This document shows positions 5,539 through 11,444 of a stretch of DNA of 11,444 bases, one piece after another (within the stretch, counting starts at the first letter, position 1; each line of letters opens with the position of its first letter). Source of the stretch: Alphaproteobacteria bacterium (lineage in GTDB: Bacteria > Pseudomonadota > Alphaproteobacteria > VGEJ01); NCBI GenBank assembly GCA_016869335.1, contig VGEJ01000056.1, positions 1 to 11,444 on the forward strand, in the 5' to 3' direction. The translations under genes were made by a program, and so were the position numbers. The notes below the pieces were generated by a model that was given only the letters and a program-made list of their open reading frames with translations, was not told where the DNA came from and did no database searches.

Positions 5539-6722
5539 CGCTCGACCGCAACGGTGCCGGATGCCACGAGGGCCTCGATCTCGCCGTCGCCGAAGCCCGC
5601 CTCGCGAAGGATGGCGCGTCCGTCGACGCCGAACGCCGGCGGCGGGCGCCTGACCTCGGGCGGCGTCCGGCTCAGGGCGAGCGGCGAGGCGATGCCGCGG
5701 TAGTCCTCGATCTCGACCACCCGGCCCCGCGCCACCGCCTGGGGATGTTCGAGCGCCTCGGGCAGGGTGAGGGCGGCGCCGGCGGGAACGCCGGCGGCGA
5801 GCAGGGTCTCGGCGAGGGTGGCGCCGTCGTGCTCCAGGAGCAGCGCGTGCAACGCCGCGGTCAGCGCGACCCGGTTGACGACGCGATCGGCGTTGCGGCG
5901 GAACCGGGCATCCTCGGCAAGTTCCGGTTGGCCGAGAATCGCGCAGGCGGTGCGGAACTGGCGGTCGTTGCCGATGGCGAGGAACACCGGCCGGCCGCAC
6001 GTCGGGAACAGGTCATAGGGCGCGATGTTGGGATGCGCGTTCCCGGTGCGCGCAGGCGGGCACCCCGACATGAGGTAGTTTGCGGCGTGGGGATGCTGGA
6101 GTGCGAGCGCGGCATCGAACAGCGCGGCGGCGACGCGCTGGCCGCGGCCGGAGCGCGTCCGCTCAGCGAGTGCTGCGAGGATGCCGATGGCGAGGTAGAG
6201 CCCGGTGCCGAGATCGACCAGCGGAATGCCGATGCGCACTGGCTCCGCTTCGGGCACACCGTTGATGCTGATGAGCCCCGCTGTCGCCTGCACTGCCGCG
6301 TCGTAGCCGGGCAGTCCCGCGAGCGGGCCGCTTTCGCCGAAGCCGGTGAGCGTGGCCTGGATCAGGCGCGGGAAGCGTGGCGCGAGCACGCTGTCGTAGC
6401 CGAGACCCCACTTCTCGAGCGTGCCGGCGCGGAAGTTCTCGACCAGCACGTCGGCGCCTGCGAGCAGCCGGAGCAGCACCGCCTGCCCGGCGGGCGCCGC
6501 GAGGTCGAGCCCGAGCGAGCACTTGTTGCGGTTGATGCCGGCGAAGTAGGCGGAGAGACCCGCGGCGCTGAATGGCGGCCCCCAGTCGCGCACCTCATCG
6601 CCCTGCGGCGGCTCGACCTTGACCACGTCGGCGCCTAGATCGGCGAGGATCTGCGTGCAGTAGGGCCCGCCGAGGACGCGCGTCAGGTCAATGATGCGGA
6701 GACCGTCGAGCGCGCCGGCCAT
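5529..6722 (-). CDS. CaiB/BaiF family (family III) CoA-transferase
   Basis: A 397-aa enzyme moving CoA between carboxylic acids through an enzyme-bound aspartyl anhydride/thioester. Family marks include LRIIDLTRVLGGPYCTQ near the N-terminus, LADLGADVVKVEPPQGD at 27-42, the NRNKCSLGLDL segment at 64-74, VLVENFRAG at 92-100, PGYDAAVQA at 138-146, and IPLVDLGTGLYLAIG, in which Asp170 aligns with the catalytic Asp of formyl-CoA transferase. SGRGQRV at 191-197 and the C-terminal domain are intact, and the length is normal. The start ATG at 6722 has GGGAGAG upstream. The substrate cannot be told; relatives use formate, carnitine, succinate, itaconate and many others. The Lrp/AsnC gene lies 73 bases upstream on the same strand and may be co-transcribed with it or may regulate it. 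Confidence 0.92.
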   Translation of the reverse strand: MAGALDGLRIIDLTRVLGGPYCTQILADLGADVVKVEPPQGDEVRDWGPPFSAAGLSAYFAGINRNKCSLGLDLAAPAGQAVLLRLLAGADVLVENFRAGTLEKWGLGYDSVLAPRFPRLIQATLTGFGESGPLAGLPGYDAAVQATAGLISINGVPEAEPVRIGIPLVDLGTGLYLAIGILAALAERTRSGRGQRVAAALFDAALALQHPHAANYLMSGCPPARTGNAHPNIAPYDLFPTCGRPVFLAIGNDRQFRTACAILGQPELAEDARFRRNADRVVNRVALTAALHALLLEHDGATLAETLLAAGVPAGAALTLPEALEHPQAVARGRVVEIEDYRGIASPLALSRTPPEVRRPPPAFGVDGRAILREAGFGDGEIEALVASGTVAVERRR

Positions 6723-6795
6723 GTCACTCTCCCGTGGTTGCCGCTGCCATCGGCTGCCGCGAAGATAGCGCAGTATCCAGTTCCTGCGGCGGCGG

Positions 6796-7260
6796 TCAGC
6801 GAATCGGCAGGGTGGTCGCGTTCTTTACCCGTTTCAGCACGATCTGCGAGTTGATCGAGCCGATCTCGGGACTCGCCAGCAGGCGCGCCGCCAGGAAGCG
6901 CTCGTAGGCTGCAATATCGGCGGCGATGATGCGCAGCACGTAGTCGCGCTCGCCGGTCGCTGCGAAGCGATCGAGCACCTCCGGTGCGGCCCCCACCATG
7001 GCCTCGAATGCGGCCACCGCGTTTGCGCTTTGGCGGTTGAGCGTGACGGAGGCGATCACCATGACGTCGAGGCCGAGCATAGTCGGATCGAGCAGATTGA
7101 CCGCCGCGCGGATGACCCCCGCTTCACGCAACCGCCGGAGCCCGCGCCAACACGGCGACACTGACATCCCGGCGCGGGCAGCAATGTCCGCGACGGACAG
7201 GCTCGCATCCTCCTGGACAACGCTGAGGATGCGGCGATCAGCATCATCGATTTCCGTCAT
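6796..7260 (-). CDS. Lrp/AsnC family transcriptional regulator
   Basis: A 154-aa amino-acid-responsive regulator. Residues 1-60 form the AsnC-type helix-turn-helix (IDDADRRILSVVQEDA, then VADIAARAGMSVSPCWRGLRRLREAGVI). Residues ~65-145 form the RAM ligand-binding and oligomerisation domain, with the conserved GERDYVLRI at 103-111. The ATG at 7260 gives the usual short N-terminus; I see no clear Shine-Dalgarno motif before it. It is divergent from the broken phhA gene. Lrp-type regulators commonly sit beside and control aromatic amino acid catabolism genes, so phhA was probably its target. With phhA disrupted it may be an orphan or may now act only on itself and the CoA-transferase. The gene itself looks intact. 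Confidence 0.93.
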   Translation of the reverse strand: MTEIDDADRRILSVVQEDASLSVADIAARAGMSVSPCWRGLRRLREAGVIRAAVNLLDPTMLGLDVMVIASVTLNRQSANAVAAFEAMVGAAPEVLDRFAATGERDYVLRIIAADIAAYERFLAARLLASPEIGSINSQIVLKRVKNATTLPIR

Positions 7261-7286
7261 GACGACAGTTCTGTTTCCGATTCGTT

Positions 7287-7302
7287 GAACAGGATGGAAC
7301 AG
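7287..7302. promoter_or_regulatory. Possible Lrp-type operator repeats
   Basis: GAACAG occurs at 7287-7292 and again at 7297-7302, ten bases apart (one helical turn). TCTGTT at 7270-7275 is an inverted partner of AACAGA at 7298-7303. All lie just upstream of the Lrp/AsnC start, in the divergent region with phhA. Lrp-family sites are often repeated with helical phasing, so an autoregulatory site is plausible, but the motif is short. Confidence 0.3.
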
Positions 7303-7395
7303 ACACCCCTATCATCCGCACCCAGCGCTGAGAATAGACCGGGCTTCGCTCGTACCGGCACCATATGTTATCCGGGCGTTTCGGTGGGAGGACCC

Positions 7396-8216
7396 GTGGC
7401 CGATCACACGCCCTACCTTGTCGCTTAGGACTGGGGTGCTTACCAGGCCGAGGATCACGCCGTATGGCGCACCCTGTTCCGGCGTCAGGAGCAGGTATTG
7501 CGCGAACGTGCCACGCCCGAGTTCCTCAGCGGCCTGGCGCGGCTGGAGCTGGCCAACGACGGCACCCCGATTTCCGCCGCCTCAACGACGTGCTCGGACC
7601 GGCGACGGGCTGGCAGGTGGTAGCAGTCAGCGGCTTCCTGCGCGACGAGGTGCTCTTCTCGTTGCTGGCTAACCGCCAGCTTCCTGCGACCGACTGGATC
7701 CGGCAGCGCTCGCAGCTTGACTACCTGCAGGAGCCCGATGTCTTTCACGACGTGTCGGACACGTGCCGCTCCTCCTGCACCCCGTGTTCGCGGATTTCAT
7801 GGCGGCCTACGGCAAGGCGGGAACGGCGAGGCTGCTGCCGTACATGGCGCGGCTCTATTGGTTCACCGTGGAGTTCGGGCTGATCGCGACCCGCGCGGGC
7901 TTGCGCATCTATGGCGCCGGCATCGCCTCGTCAGCGGCCGAGTCGGTGTTAGCGCTCGACTCCGCTTCGCCCCATCGCCTGCGCTTCAACCTCGAGCGGG
8001 TGATGCGGACGGCCTATCGGATCGACGACTTCCAGCCGACGTATTTCGTGATCGACGACTACGACGAATTGTTCGGCCTGCTGGATTGGGACCTTAGCGC
8101 CCTTTGCGAGCGTCTCAAGCGGCAGCCACGACCATGCCGTGGGACTGCTCGCGGCCGGCGACACGATCCTCCAGCGCGGTAGCGGCGCCCACGACGCCGC
8201 GAAGACCGCGGCGTAG
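7396..8216 (+). pseudogene. phhA: Phenylalanine 4-monooxygenase (phhA), disrupted
   Basis: The intact enzyme hydroxylates phenylalanine to tyrosine using Fe(II), a pterin and O2. Homology runs through three frames. From GTG 7396 (after GGGAGGA) one reads ADHTPYLVA, then TAG at 7426-7428 where relatives have Gln in VAQDW, then DWGAYQAEDHAVWRTLFRRQ and on to ANDG. A one-base deletion near 7564-7569 shifts to DFRRLNDVLGPATGWQVVAV and DYLQEPDVFHDV. A second one-base deletion at 7755-7756 falls between the two iron-ligand histidines of HDVFGHV. The frame then gives PLLLHPVFADFMAAYGKAG, ARLYWFTVEFGL (iron-ligand Glu), GLRIYGAGIASS and RIDDFQPTYFVIDDYD. A third shift at about 8118-8142 restores LLAAGDTILQRGSG and the TAG at 8214. 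The gene is inactive if the sequence is right. It lies beside its likely Lrp/AsnC regulator. Confidence 0.9.
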
Positions 8217-8224
8217 GTGCCCGC

Positions 8225-8242
8225 CCGGCGCGGCAGCGCCGG
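8225..8242. terminator. Hairpin between convergent phhA remnant and outer-membrane gene
   Basis: CCGGCGC-GGCA-GCGCCGG is a perfect seven-base-pair GC stem with a four-base loop. It fills the 27-base gap between the last phhA codon and the stop of the minus-strand gene. Its position suits a bidirectional terminator, but no T-run follows on either side. Confidence 0.4.
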
Positions 8243-8243
8243 T

Positions 8244-9593
8244 TCAGAAGCGGTAGGACGCGGCGAGGCTCACCAGATTGTTGGTGAGTTCGAAGTTCGG
8301 AATGTTCGCGTTGTTGACTGTGCGCTGGAGCGTGGCGACCACGGTCCATGCGTCGTTCACCGGTACCGCCGTGAGCAGCGTCACCGTGGTCCCCTGGTCG
8401 CGCCGGCTCACCGCCGGCTCGACCAGGGGATCGGGCTCGTCGTAGTTGGCATAGCTTCGCGTTGCTGACACCTGGGTCGTCCACGGGTCGGTGGAAGGGC
8501 CAATCGTCACCGGCGCGGCATACAGCACGGCGGTGTTCAAGCCGAACTCCATCTCGGAGTTGGTGTGGCGATCTTCATCGGCGTGGTGCGCGGTGAGGCG
8601 GGCGAAGCCGCCGATGAGCCAGCGGCCGGTGTGGGCGTAATTGAACGCCAGCCGCACCTGCTCTTCGTAGCCGCTCTGCTCCGAGTTGTCCGGCCGCGAG
8701 AGCGACGAGTCGAAATCGAGGGCGCGGAGCCGCAGGTCGACCTCGGTCGTCAGGTTGATCTCGTAGGCCTTGGTCAGGTTGACACCGACGCCAGCCGATT
8801 GCTGGTGGTGCTCGTCGCCGAGCCAGATCTGATCAATCATCACATAGGGCCGCACCGTGGCCTTCTCGAACCACTCGGGCACGAACGGCGCCCGCGGGCC
8901 GGAGTCGATGCTGATCAGGAACAGGTGGAGGTTGCTTTCGTCGCGGTGGCGGGTGCCGAAGGCGAAGCCGTTGGTCTCCAGAGCCACGCCCATCTCATTG
9001 CGGAACTCATAGCGATGGCGCAGGCCGCCGCCCAGGAACACGTTGGCGTCCGAGGACTGCGTGAACTGGTCGCCGAGGGCGACGGCGAGTCCGAGCGCCC
9101 GCACCGCGGGCGAGTCGGGTCCGGCGTTGGCGTTGCTCTGCCAGCGCACGCCGCCGGTCAAGGTGCCGTCCAGCTCGGATGGCAACAGCAGGCGGTCGAT
9201 CTCGGCTAGGAATAGTTCGACCCGTTTGCGCACGTCGTCGGGCACGCCTGGGTCGGCAATCGCGCGATCGAGGTAGATGCGCGACATCGCATACGATCCG
9301 ATCCGGAAGTACAGCACTCCAAGCTCGAGCCGGACGCGGGGCAGATTCGGGTTGTACAGGAGCATGCGCTCGAGCGCGCTGATGGCTGCCTCGTAGTTGC
9401 CGAGCCTCACCGCCATTTCGGCGAACTTGAACGTCGCGTCGAGATCGCTCGGCTTGCGGAAAAGCTGCTGGAACAGGGCGTCGTACTCGCGCTCCAGCGC
9501 CTCGCGATCGGTGTCCTGCGCCACGGCCACTGGCGCCCCCACGATCAGGGCGGTGGCCAGTGCTGCCGCAGCCGCGCGATACGCTAACCGCAT
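8244..9593 (-). CDS. TPR plus beta-barrel outer-membrane protein, Slam/DUF560-like
   Basis: A 449-aa exported protein. Residues 1-26 form a Sec signal peptide (MRLAYRA start, hydrophobic core ALATALIVGAPVAVA). Residues ~30-150 contain about two TPR-like helical repeats (ATFKFAEMAVRLGNYEAAISALERML, then VRLELGVLYFRIGSYAMSRIYLDRAI). The rest, from about 165, has alternating polar and hydrophobic strands of a beta-barrel (for example GGVRWQSNANAG, VRLAFNYAHTG, WTTQVSATRSYANY) and ends ASYRF with the C-terminal Phe typical of outer-membrane proteins. TPR followed by barrel is the layout of surface lipoprotein assembly modifiers (Slam, DUF560); no obvious lipoprotein partner is in view, so cargo and role are open. 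The ATG at 9593 was chosen over a 57-residue extension (to 9764) because the signal peptide begins there and AAGAGG lies just upstream. Confidence 0.8.
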   Translation of the reverse strand: MRLAYRAAAAALATALIVGAPVAVAQDTDREALEREYDALFQQLFRKPSDLDATFKFAEMAVRLGNYEAAISALERMLLYNPNLPRVRLELGVLYFRIGSYAMSRIYLDRAIADPGVPDDVRKRVELFLAEIDRLLLPSELDGTLTGGVRWQSNANAGPDSPAVRALGLAVALGDQFTQSSDANVFLGGGLRHRYEFRNEMGVALETNGFAFGTRHRDESNLHLFLISIDSGPRAPFVPEWFEKATVRPYVMIDQIWLGDEHHQQSAGVGVNLTKAYEINLTTEVDLRLRALDFDSSLSRPDNSEQSGYEEQVRLAFNYAHTGRWLIGGFARLTAHHADEDRHTNSEMEFGLNTAVLYAAPVTIGPSTDPWTTQVSATRSYANYDEPDPLVEPAVSRRDQGTTVTLLTAVPVNDAWTVVATLQRTVNNANIPNFELTNNLVSLAASYRF

Positions 9594-9690
9594 TGCCTCT
9601 TGCCCCCGCCAAACAGAGACCGGGCGGTTCCCTCCGCACGACGACTGCGCTATGCCAGAGTCGGCGTTAATAATACCTATACCGTGCGCG

Positions 9691-10014
9691 TCAGGGTTTG
9701 CCAAACGCTCCCGGCGGGGGATTCCGCCCGCGCAGCTCGAGCCGCCCGGCGACCGCCAGGGCATACATGCGGAAATCGGAGGCGAGCGCCCACACCGGGT
9801 AGCGGAAGGTCGCCGGCCGATTGCGCTCGATCGGAAGATGGCCGAGCCAGGCGAACAGATAGCCGGCGATACCCGCGGCGATGAACAGCCGCCAGTCCCA
9901 CCTCACGATCGCCAGCACGAGGCACGCGAGGGCGAGAGAGGTCCCGAGGTAATGTCTTGCGCGAGTGACAGGATTTCTATGCTCTCATAGGCAGTGGGGC
10001 CAGAACTCCCGAAA
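9691..10014 (-). pseudogene. DUF962 (Mpo1-like) membrane protein, broken by an in-frame TGA
   Basis: The minus strand reads FREFWPHCL, then TGA at 9987-9985, then EHRNPVTRARHYLGTSLALACLVLAIVRWDWRLFIAAGIAGYLFAWLGHLPIERNRPATFRYPVWALASDFRMYALAVAGRL in one unbroken frame. This matches DUF962 proteins, small membrane proteins related to yeast Mpo1 (a dioxygenase acting on 2-hydroxy fatty acids). Members usually have Arg-Glu-His where this gene has stop-Glu-His, consistent with a CGA to TGA change. No ATG, GTG or TTG lies in this frame before an upstream TAG near 10058-10060. A TTG at 10046 in another frame gives MKYLSESF, so a second lesion near the N-terminus is possible. The 75-aa piece restarting at GTG 9918 lacks the first membrane segment. 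Sequence error remains an alternative. Confidence 0.75.
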
Positions 10015-10062
10015 CGTCCTCGGAAGCTCTCGCTGAGATACTTCAACCTCCCGTGGCTATTC

Positions 10063-10086
10063 ACGTTGACGTTGACGTTAACGTAA
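10063..10086. repeat. Four tandem hexamers, likely operator of the MerR-type regulator
   Basis: ACGTTG occurs twice, followed by ACGTTA and ACGTAA, in register. The last two contain the palindrome ACGTTAACGT (10075-10084). They lie almost entirely within the spacer of the proposed promoter, just upstream of the MerR-type gene. MerR regulators usually bind in the -35/-10 spacer, and ACGT-rich palindromes of this kind fit what I recall for LiuR-like regulators. Confidence 0.55.
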
Positions 10087-10094
10087 CATATTAG
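10066..10094 (+). promoter_or_regulatory. Putative sigma70 promoter of the MerR / acyl-CoA dehydrogenase operon
   Basis: TTGACG (10066-10071) and TATTAG (10089-10094) are 17 bases apart. Transcription would start near 10101, almost at the ATG at 10103, which implies a leaderless or very short-leader message. This fits the absence of a good ribosome binding site. If translation instead starts at the ATG at 10118, the leader would be about 17 bases. Confidence 0.45.
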
Positions 10095-10102
10095 AGTCGA
10101 TA

Positions 10103-10612
10103 ATGGTCGATCACAAGATGGCGGGCAGCGAAGAAACCCGGCCCGCGTTCCGGGCGCGCTCGGCCGCCCAGGGCGCCGGAGAGCGCGACGCGGCCACGGC
10201 CCGCCAGGGGTTCAGCATCGCCGCGCTTGCCGAGGAGTTCGCCGTCACGCCGCGGACCCTGCGCTTCTACGAGGACCGGGGGCTGCTGCGGCCCGAACGC
10301 CGTGGCCGCACCCGAATCTACAGCCGGCGCGACCGCGCCCGCTTGATGCTCATCCTGCGCGGCAAGCGCCTCGGCTTCGGGCTCAGCGATATCAAGGAGA
10401 TGCTCGACCTCTACGACATTGGCGATGGCCAGGTCGAACAGCTCCGGCGCACGTGGCGCAAGTGCCGCGAGCGCATCGGCATCCTCGTGCGGCAACGCCG
10501 CGATCTCGAGGAGACCCTCGCCGAACTCCAGCACACGTGTGTCCAGATCGAGGCGAGCCTCCGGCGCCAGGGCGTCGAGATCGAGCGCGGCGCGGGCGAG
10601 CACGGGCCATGA
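10103..10612 (+). CDS. MerR-family regulator, LiuR-like
   Basis: A 169-aa regulator. Residues ~37-105 form the MerR helix-turn-helix and wing: FSIAALAEEFAVTPRTLRFYEDRGLL, RTRIYSRRDRARLMLILRGKRLGFGLSDIKEMLDLYD. This segment is close to the LiuR group, which controls branched-chain amino acid and fatty acid breakdown. Residues ~110-155 form the dimerisation coiled coil (LRRTWRKCRERIGILVRQRRDLEETLAEL). There is no metal-binding Cys cluster, so a CoA-thioester-type ligand is more likely than a metal (inference). The N-terminal ~36 residues are low-complexity and longer than usual; the start could be the ATG at 10103 (possibly leaderless) or Met6 at 10118. The stop overlaps the next gene (ATGA), so it is in an operon with the acyl-CoA dehydrogenase. 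The upstream hexamers are its probable binding site. Confidence 0.9.
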   Translation: MVDHKMAGSEETRPAFRARSAAQGAGERDAATARQGFSIAALAEEFAVTPRTLRFYEDRGLLRPERRGRTRIYSRRDRARLMLILRGKRLGFGLSDIKEMLDLYDIGDGQVEQLRRTWRKCRERIGILVRQRRDLEETLAELQHTCVQIEASLRRQGVEIERGAGEHGP

Positions 10613-11444
10613 TGCCGCTGCGCACCCACCCGCTTCGTGGGGTCGATCTCTTCCGCCACGACCCAAACCTCGGCGCCGCGCTCAGCCATCGGTTCAGGCT
10701 CGACGCCGCCCGCGCGGACATGCTCAGCGCATTCGGCACCTGGGTCGGCTCGGTGGTTGATGAAGAGGCCGAGTACACCGATCGCTTCGCCCGCCCCGTG
10801 CTCGAGCCTTACGACGACGGCGGCAGGCTACGCCATCGCATCCGCGTCAATCCAGCATGGCAAGAGGTGTCGCGCGAGCTCTATCGCCGCGGCTTCGTCG
10901 GCCTCAACCACGGCGCGGAACCGGAGCCCTACTGGCTCACGTTCGTCATGGGCTACCTGCTCTCGCAGGCGGATGTCTCGCTGCACTGCCCGGCGACGAT
11001 GACCGGCGCCGTGGCGTATGTGCTGGCCGGCCACGCCGCGCCCGCGGTGCGCGAGCGCTACCTGCCCGAGCTCGTGCGCCGCGATGGCCACGAACTCACC
11101 GGCGGCACCTGGGCGACGGAGCGCCATGGCGGCAGCGATGTCGGTGCGACCACGACCGTCGCCCGCGTGGTGCCCGGGGGTGTCGCCCTCACCGGCCTCA
11201 AATGGTTCGCGAGCAATCCCGATGGCGGGCTCGCGCTCGCCACGGCGCGACCCGAGGGTGCGGGCCCCGGCTGGCGTGGTCTCGGTCTCTATCTCGTACC
11301 GTTCGTGGACGACAACGACCGGCCCAACGGCATCGACATCCGCCGGCTCAAGAGCAAGCTCGGCACTTGCGGTGTGCCGACCGGGGAACTCACGCTCGCG
11401 GACGCCTTCGCGCTCGAGGTGGCGCCGCCGCCGCAGGGCTTTCG
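10609..11444 (+). CDS. Acyl-CoA dehydrogenase family protein, AidB-like (partial, runs off window)
   Basis: The first 278 residues of a flavoprotein that in related enzymes oxidises acyl-CoA at C2-C3 with FAD. Segment TWATERHGGSDVGATTT (167-183) is the flavin/substrate loop in the form seen in AidB-like members. It is followed by LTGLKWFAS (194-202), LGLYLVPFVDD (225-235) and IRRLKSKLGTCGVPTGEL (244-261), all matching the middle beta domain. The N-terminal ~150 residues fit the all-alpha domain. The catalytic base would lie beyond the window end. The ATG at 10609 overlaps the MerR stop as ATGA; a second ATG follows at 10612, and no strong ribosome binding site tells them apart. Pairing with a LiuR-like regulator suggests fatty acid or branched-chain acyl-CoA breakdown rather than the DNA-alkylation role proposed for E. 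coli AidB; this is inference. Confidence 0.88.
   Translation, partial: MMPLRTHPLRGVDLFRHDPNLGAALSHRFRLDAARADMLSAFGTWVGSVVDEEAEYTDRFARPVLEPYDDGGRLRHRIRVNPAWQEVSRELYRRGFVGLNHGAEPEPYWLTFVMGYLLSQADVSLHCPATMTGAVAYVLAGHAAPAVRERYLPELVRRDGHELTGGTWATERHGGSDVGATTTVARVVPGGVALTGLKWFASNPDGGLALATARPEGAGPGWRGLGLYLVPFVDDNDRPNGIDIRRLKSKLGTCGVPTGELTLADAFALEVAPPPQGF

Noticed and set aside
4870..6000. 376-aa minus frame spanning the rhodanese and DsrE genes
   Set aside because: Arg/Pro-rich shadow of two recognised genes and of the CoA-transferase end.
5745..6638. 297-aa plus-strand frame antisense to the CoA-transferase
   Set aside because: The opposite strand encodes a full-length CoA-transferase with its catalytic Asp; this frame has no recognisable domain.
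8565..9209. 214-aa plus-strand frame antisense to the outer-membrane protein
   Set aside because: No domain pattern, and it opposes a well-supported gene.
9594..9764. 57-residue extension of the outer-membrane protein
   Set aside because: It would bury the signal peptide; the ATG at 9593 has AAGAGG upstream and a normal export signal.
10091..10666. 191-aa minus-strand frame antisense to the MerR-type gene
   Set aside because: The plus strand carries a clear MerR helix-turn-helix; the antisense frame is Ala/Glu-rich with no motif.
10828..11127. 99-aa minus-strand frame near the window end
   Set aside because: It is antisense to the acyl-CoA dehydrogenase, whose frame stays open from 10609 to the end of the window.

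Overview
The window is GC-rich Gram-negative DNA and most likely comes from an alphaproteobacterium of the Rhodospirillales/Acetobacteraceae type. The evidence is a DUF3775 protein, FNR/FixK-type boxes, an outer-membrane barrel protein ending in Phe, a LiuR-like MerR regulator, and dense overlapping operons with ATGA/GTGA junctions. This assignment is inference from gene content. I see no tRNA, rRNA, CRISPR array, insertion sequence or phage gene.

Layout. (1) 61-712, minus strand: two small acidic proteins, an 81-aa unknown and a DUF3775 protein, one base apart. (2) 713-839: a divergent intergenic region with one perfect FNR-type palindrome and one near match. (3) 840-2699, plus: archease and the RNA ligase RtcB, a known partnership in RNA repair and splicing. 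(4) 2720-3406, minus: an ArsR-type repressor fused to a rhodanese domain. It diverges from (5) 3456-5517, plus: a fatty acid hydroxylase/sterol desaturase-type membrane enzyme, a TVP38/DedA-like membrane protein fused to a second rhodanese, and a DsrE protein that keeps only its N-terminal half. A 20-bp palindrome (ATTCAAT-N6-ATTGAAT) between them is the likely operator. (6) 5529-7260, minus: a family III (CaiB/BaiF) CoA-transferase and an Lrp/AsnC regulator. (7) 7396-8216, plus: phenylalanine 4-hydroxylase (phhA) as a pseudogene with an amber codon and three frameshifts. (8) 8244-9593, minus: a secreted TPR plus beta-barrel outer-membrane protein resembling Slam/DUF560 proteins. (9) 9691-10014, minus: a DUF962 (Mpo1-like) membrane protein gene broken by an in-frame TGA. 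(10) 10103-11444, plus: a LiuR-like MerR regulator overlapping an AidB-like acyl-CoA dehydrogenase that runs off the window, preceded by a promoter containing four tandem hexamers.

How the genes fit together. The most coherent unit is 2720-5517. A rhodanese-fused repressor faces an operon containing a second rhodanese and a DsrE remnant, all sulfur-carrier folds, around two membrane proteins. I infer a sulfane-sulfur-responsive membrane or lipid module. The archease-RtcB pair and the small acidic proteins may share low-oxygen or nitric-oxide control through the FNR-type boxes. Between 5.3 and 10 kb, three genes are damaged (DsrE, phhA, DUF962) while their neighbours are intact. This suggests local gene decay, although assembly error cannot be excluded from the sequence alone.
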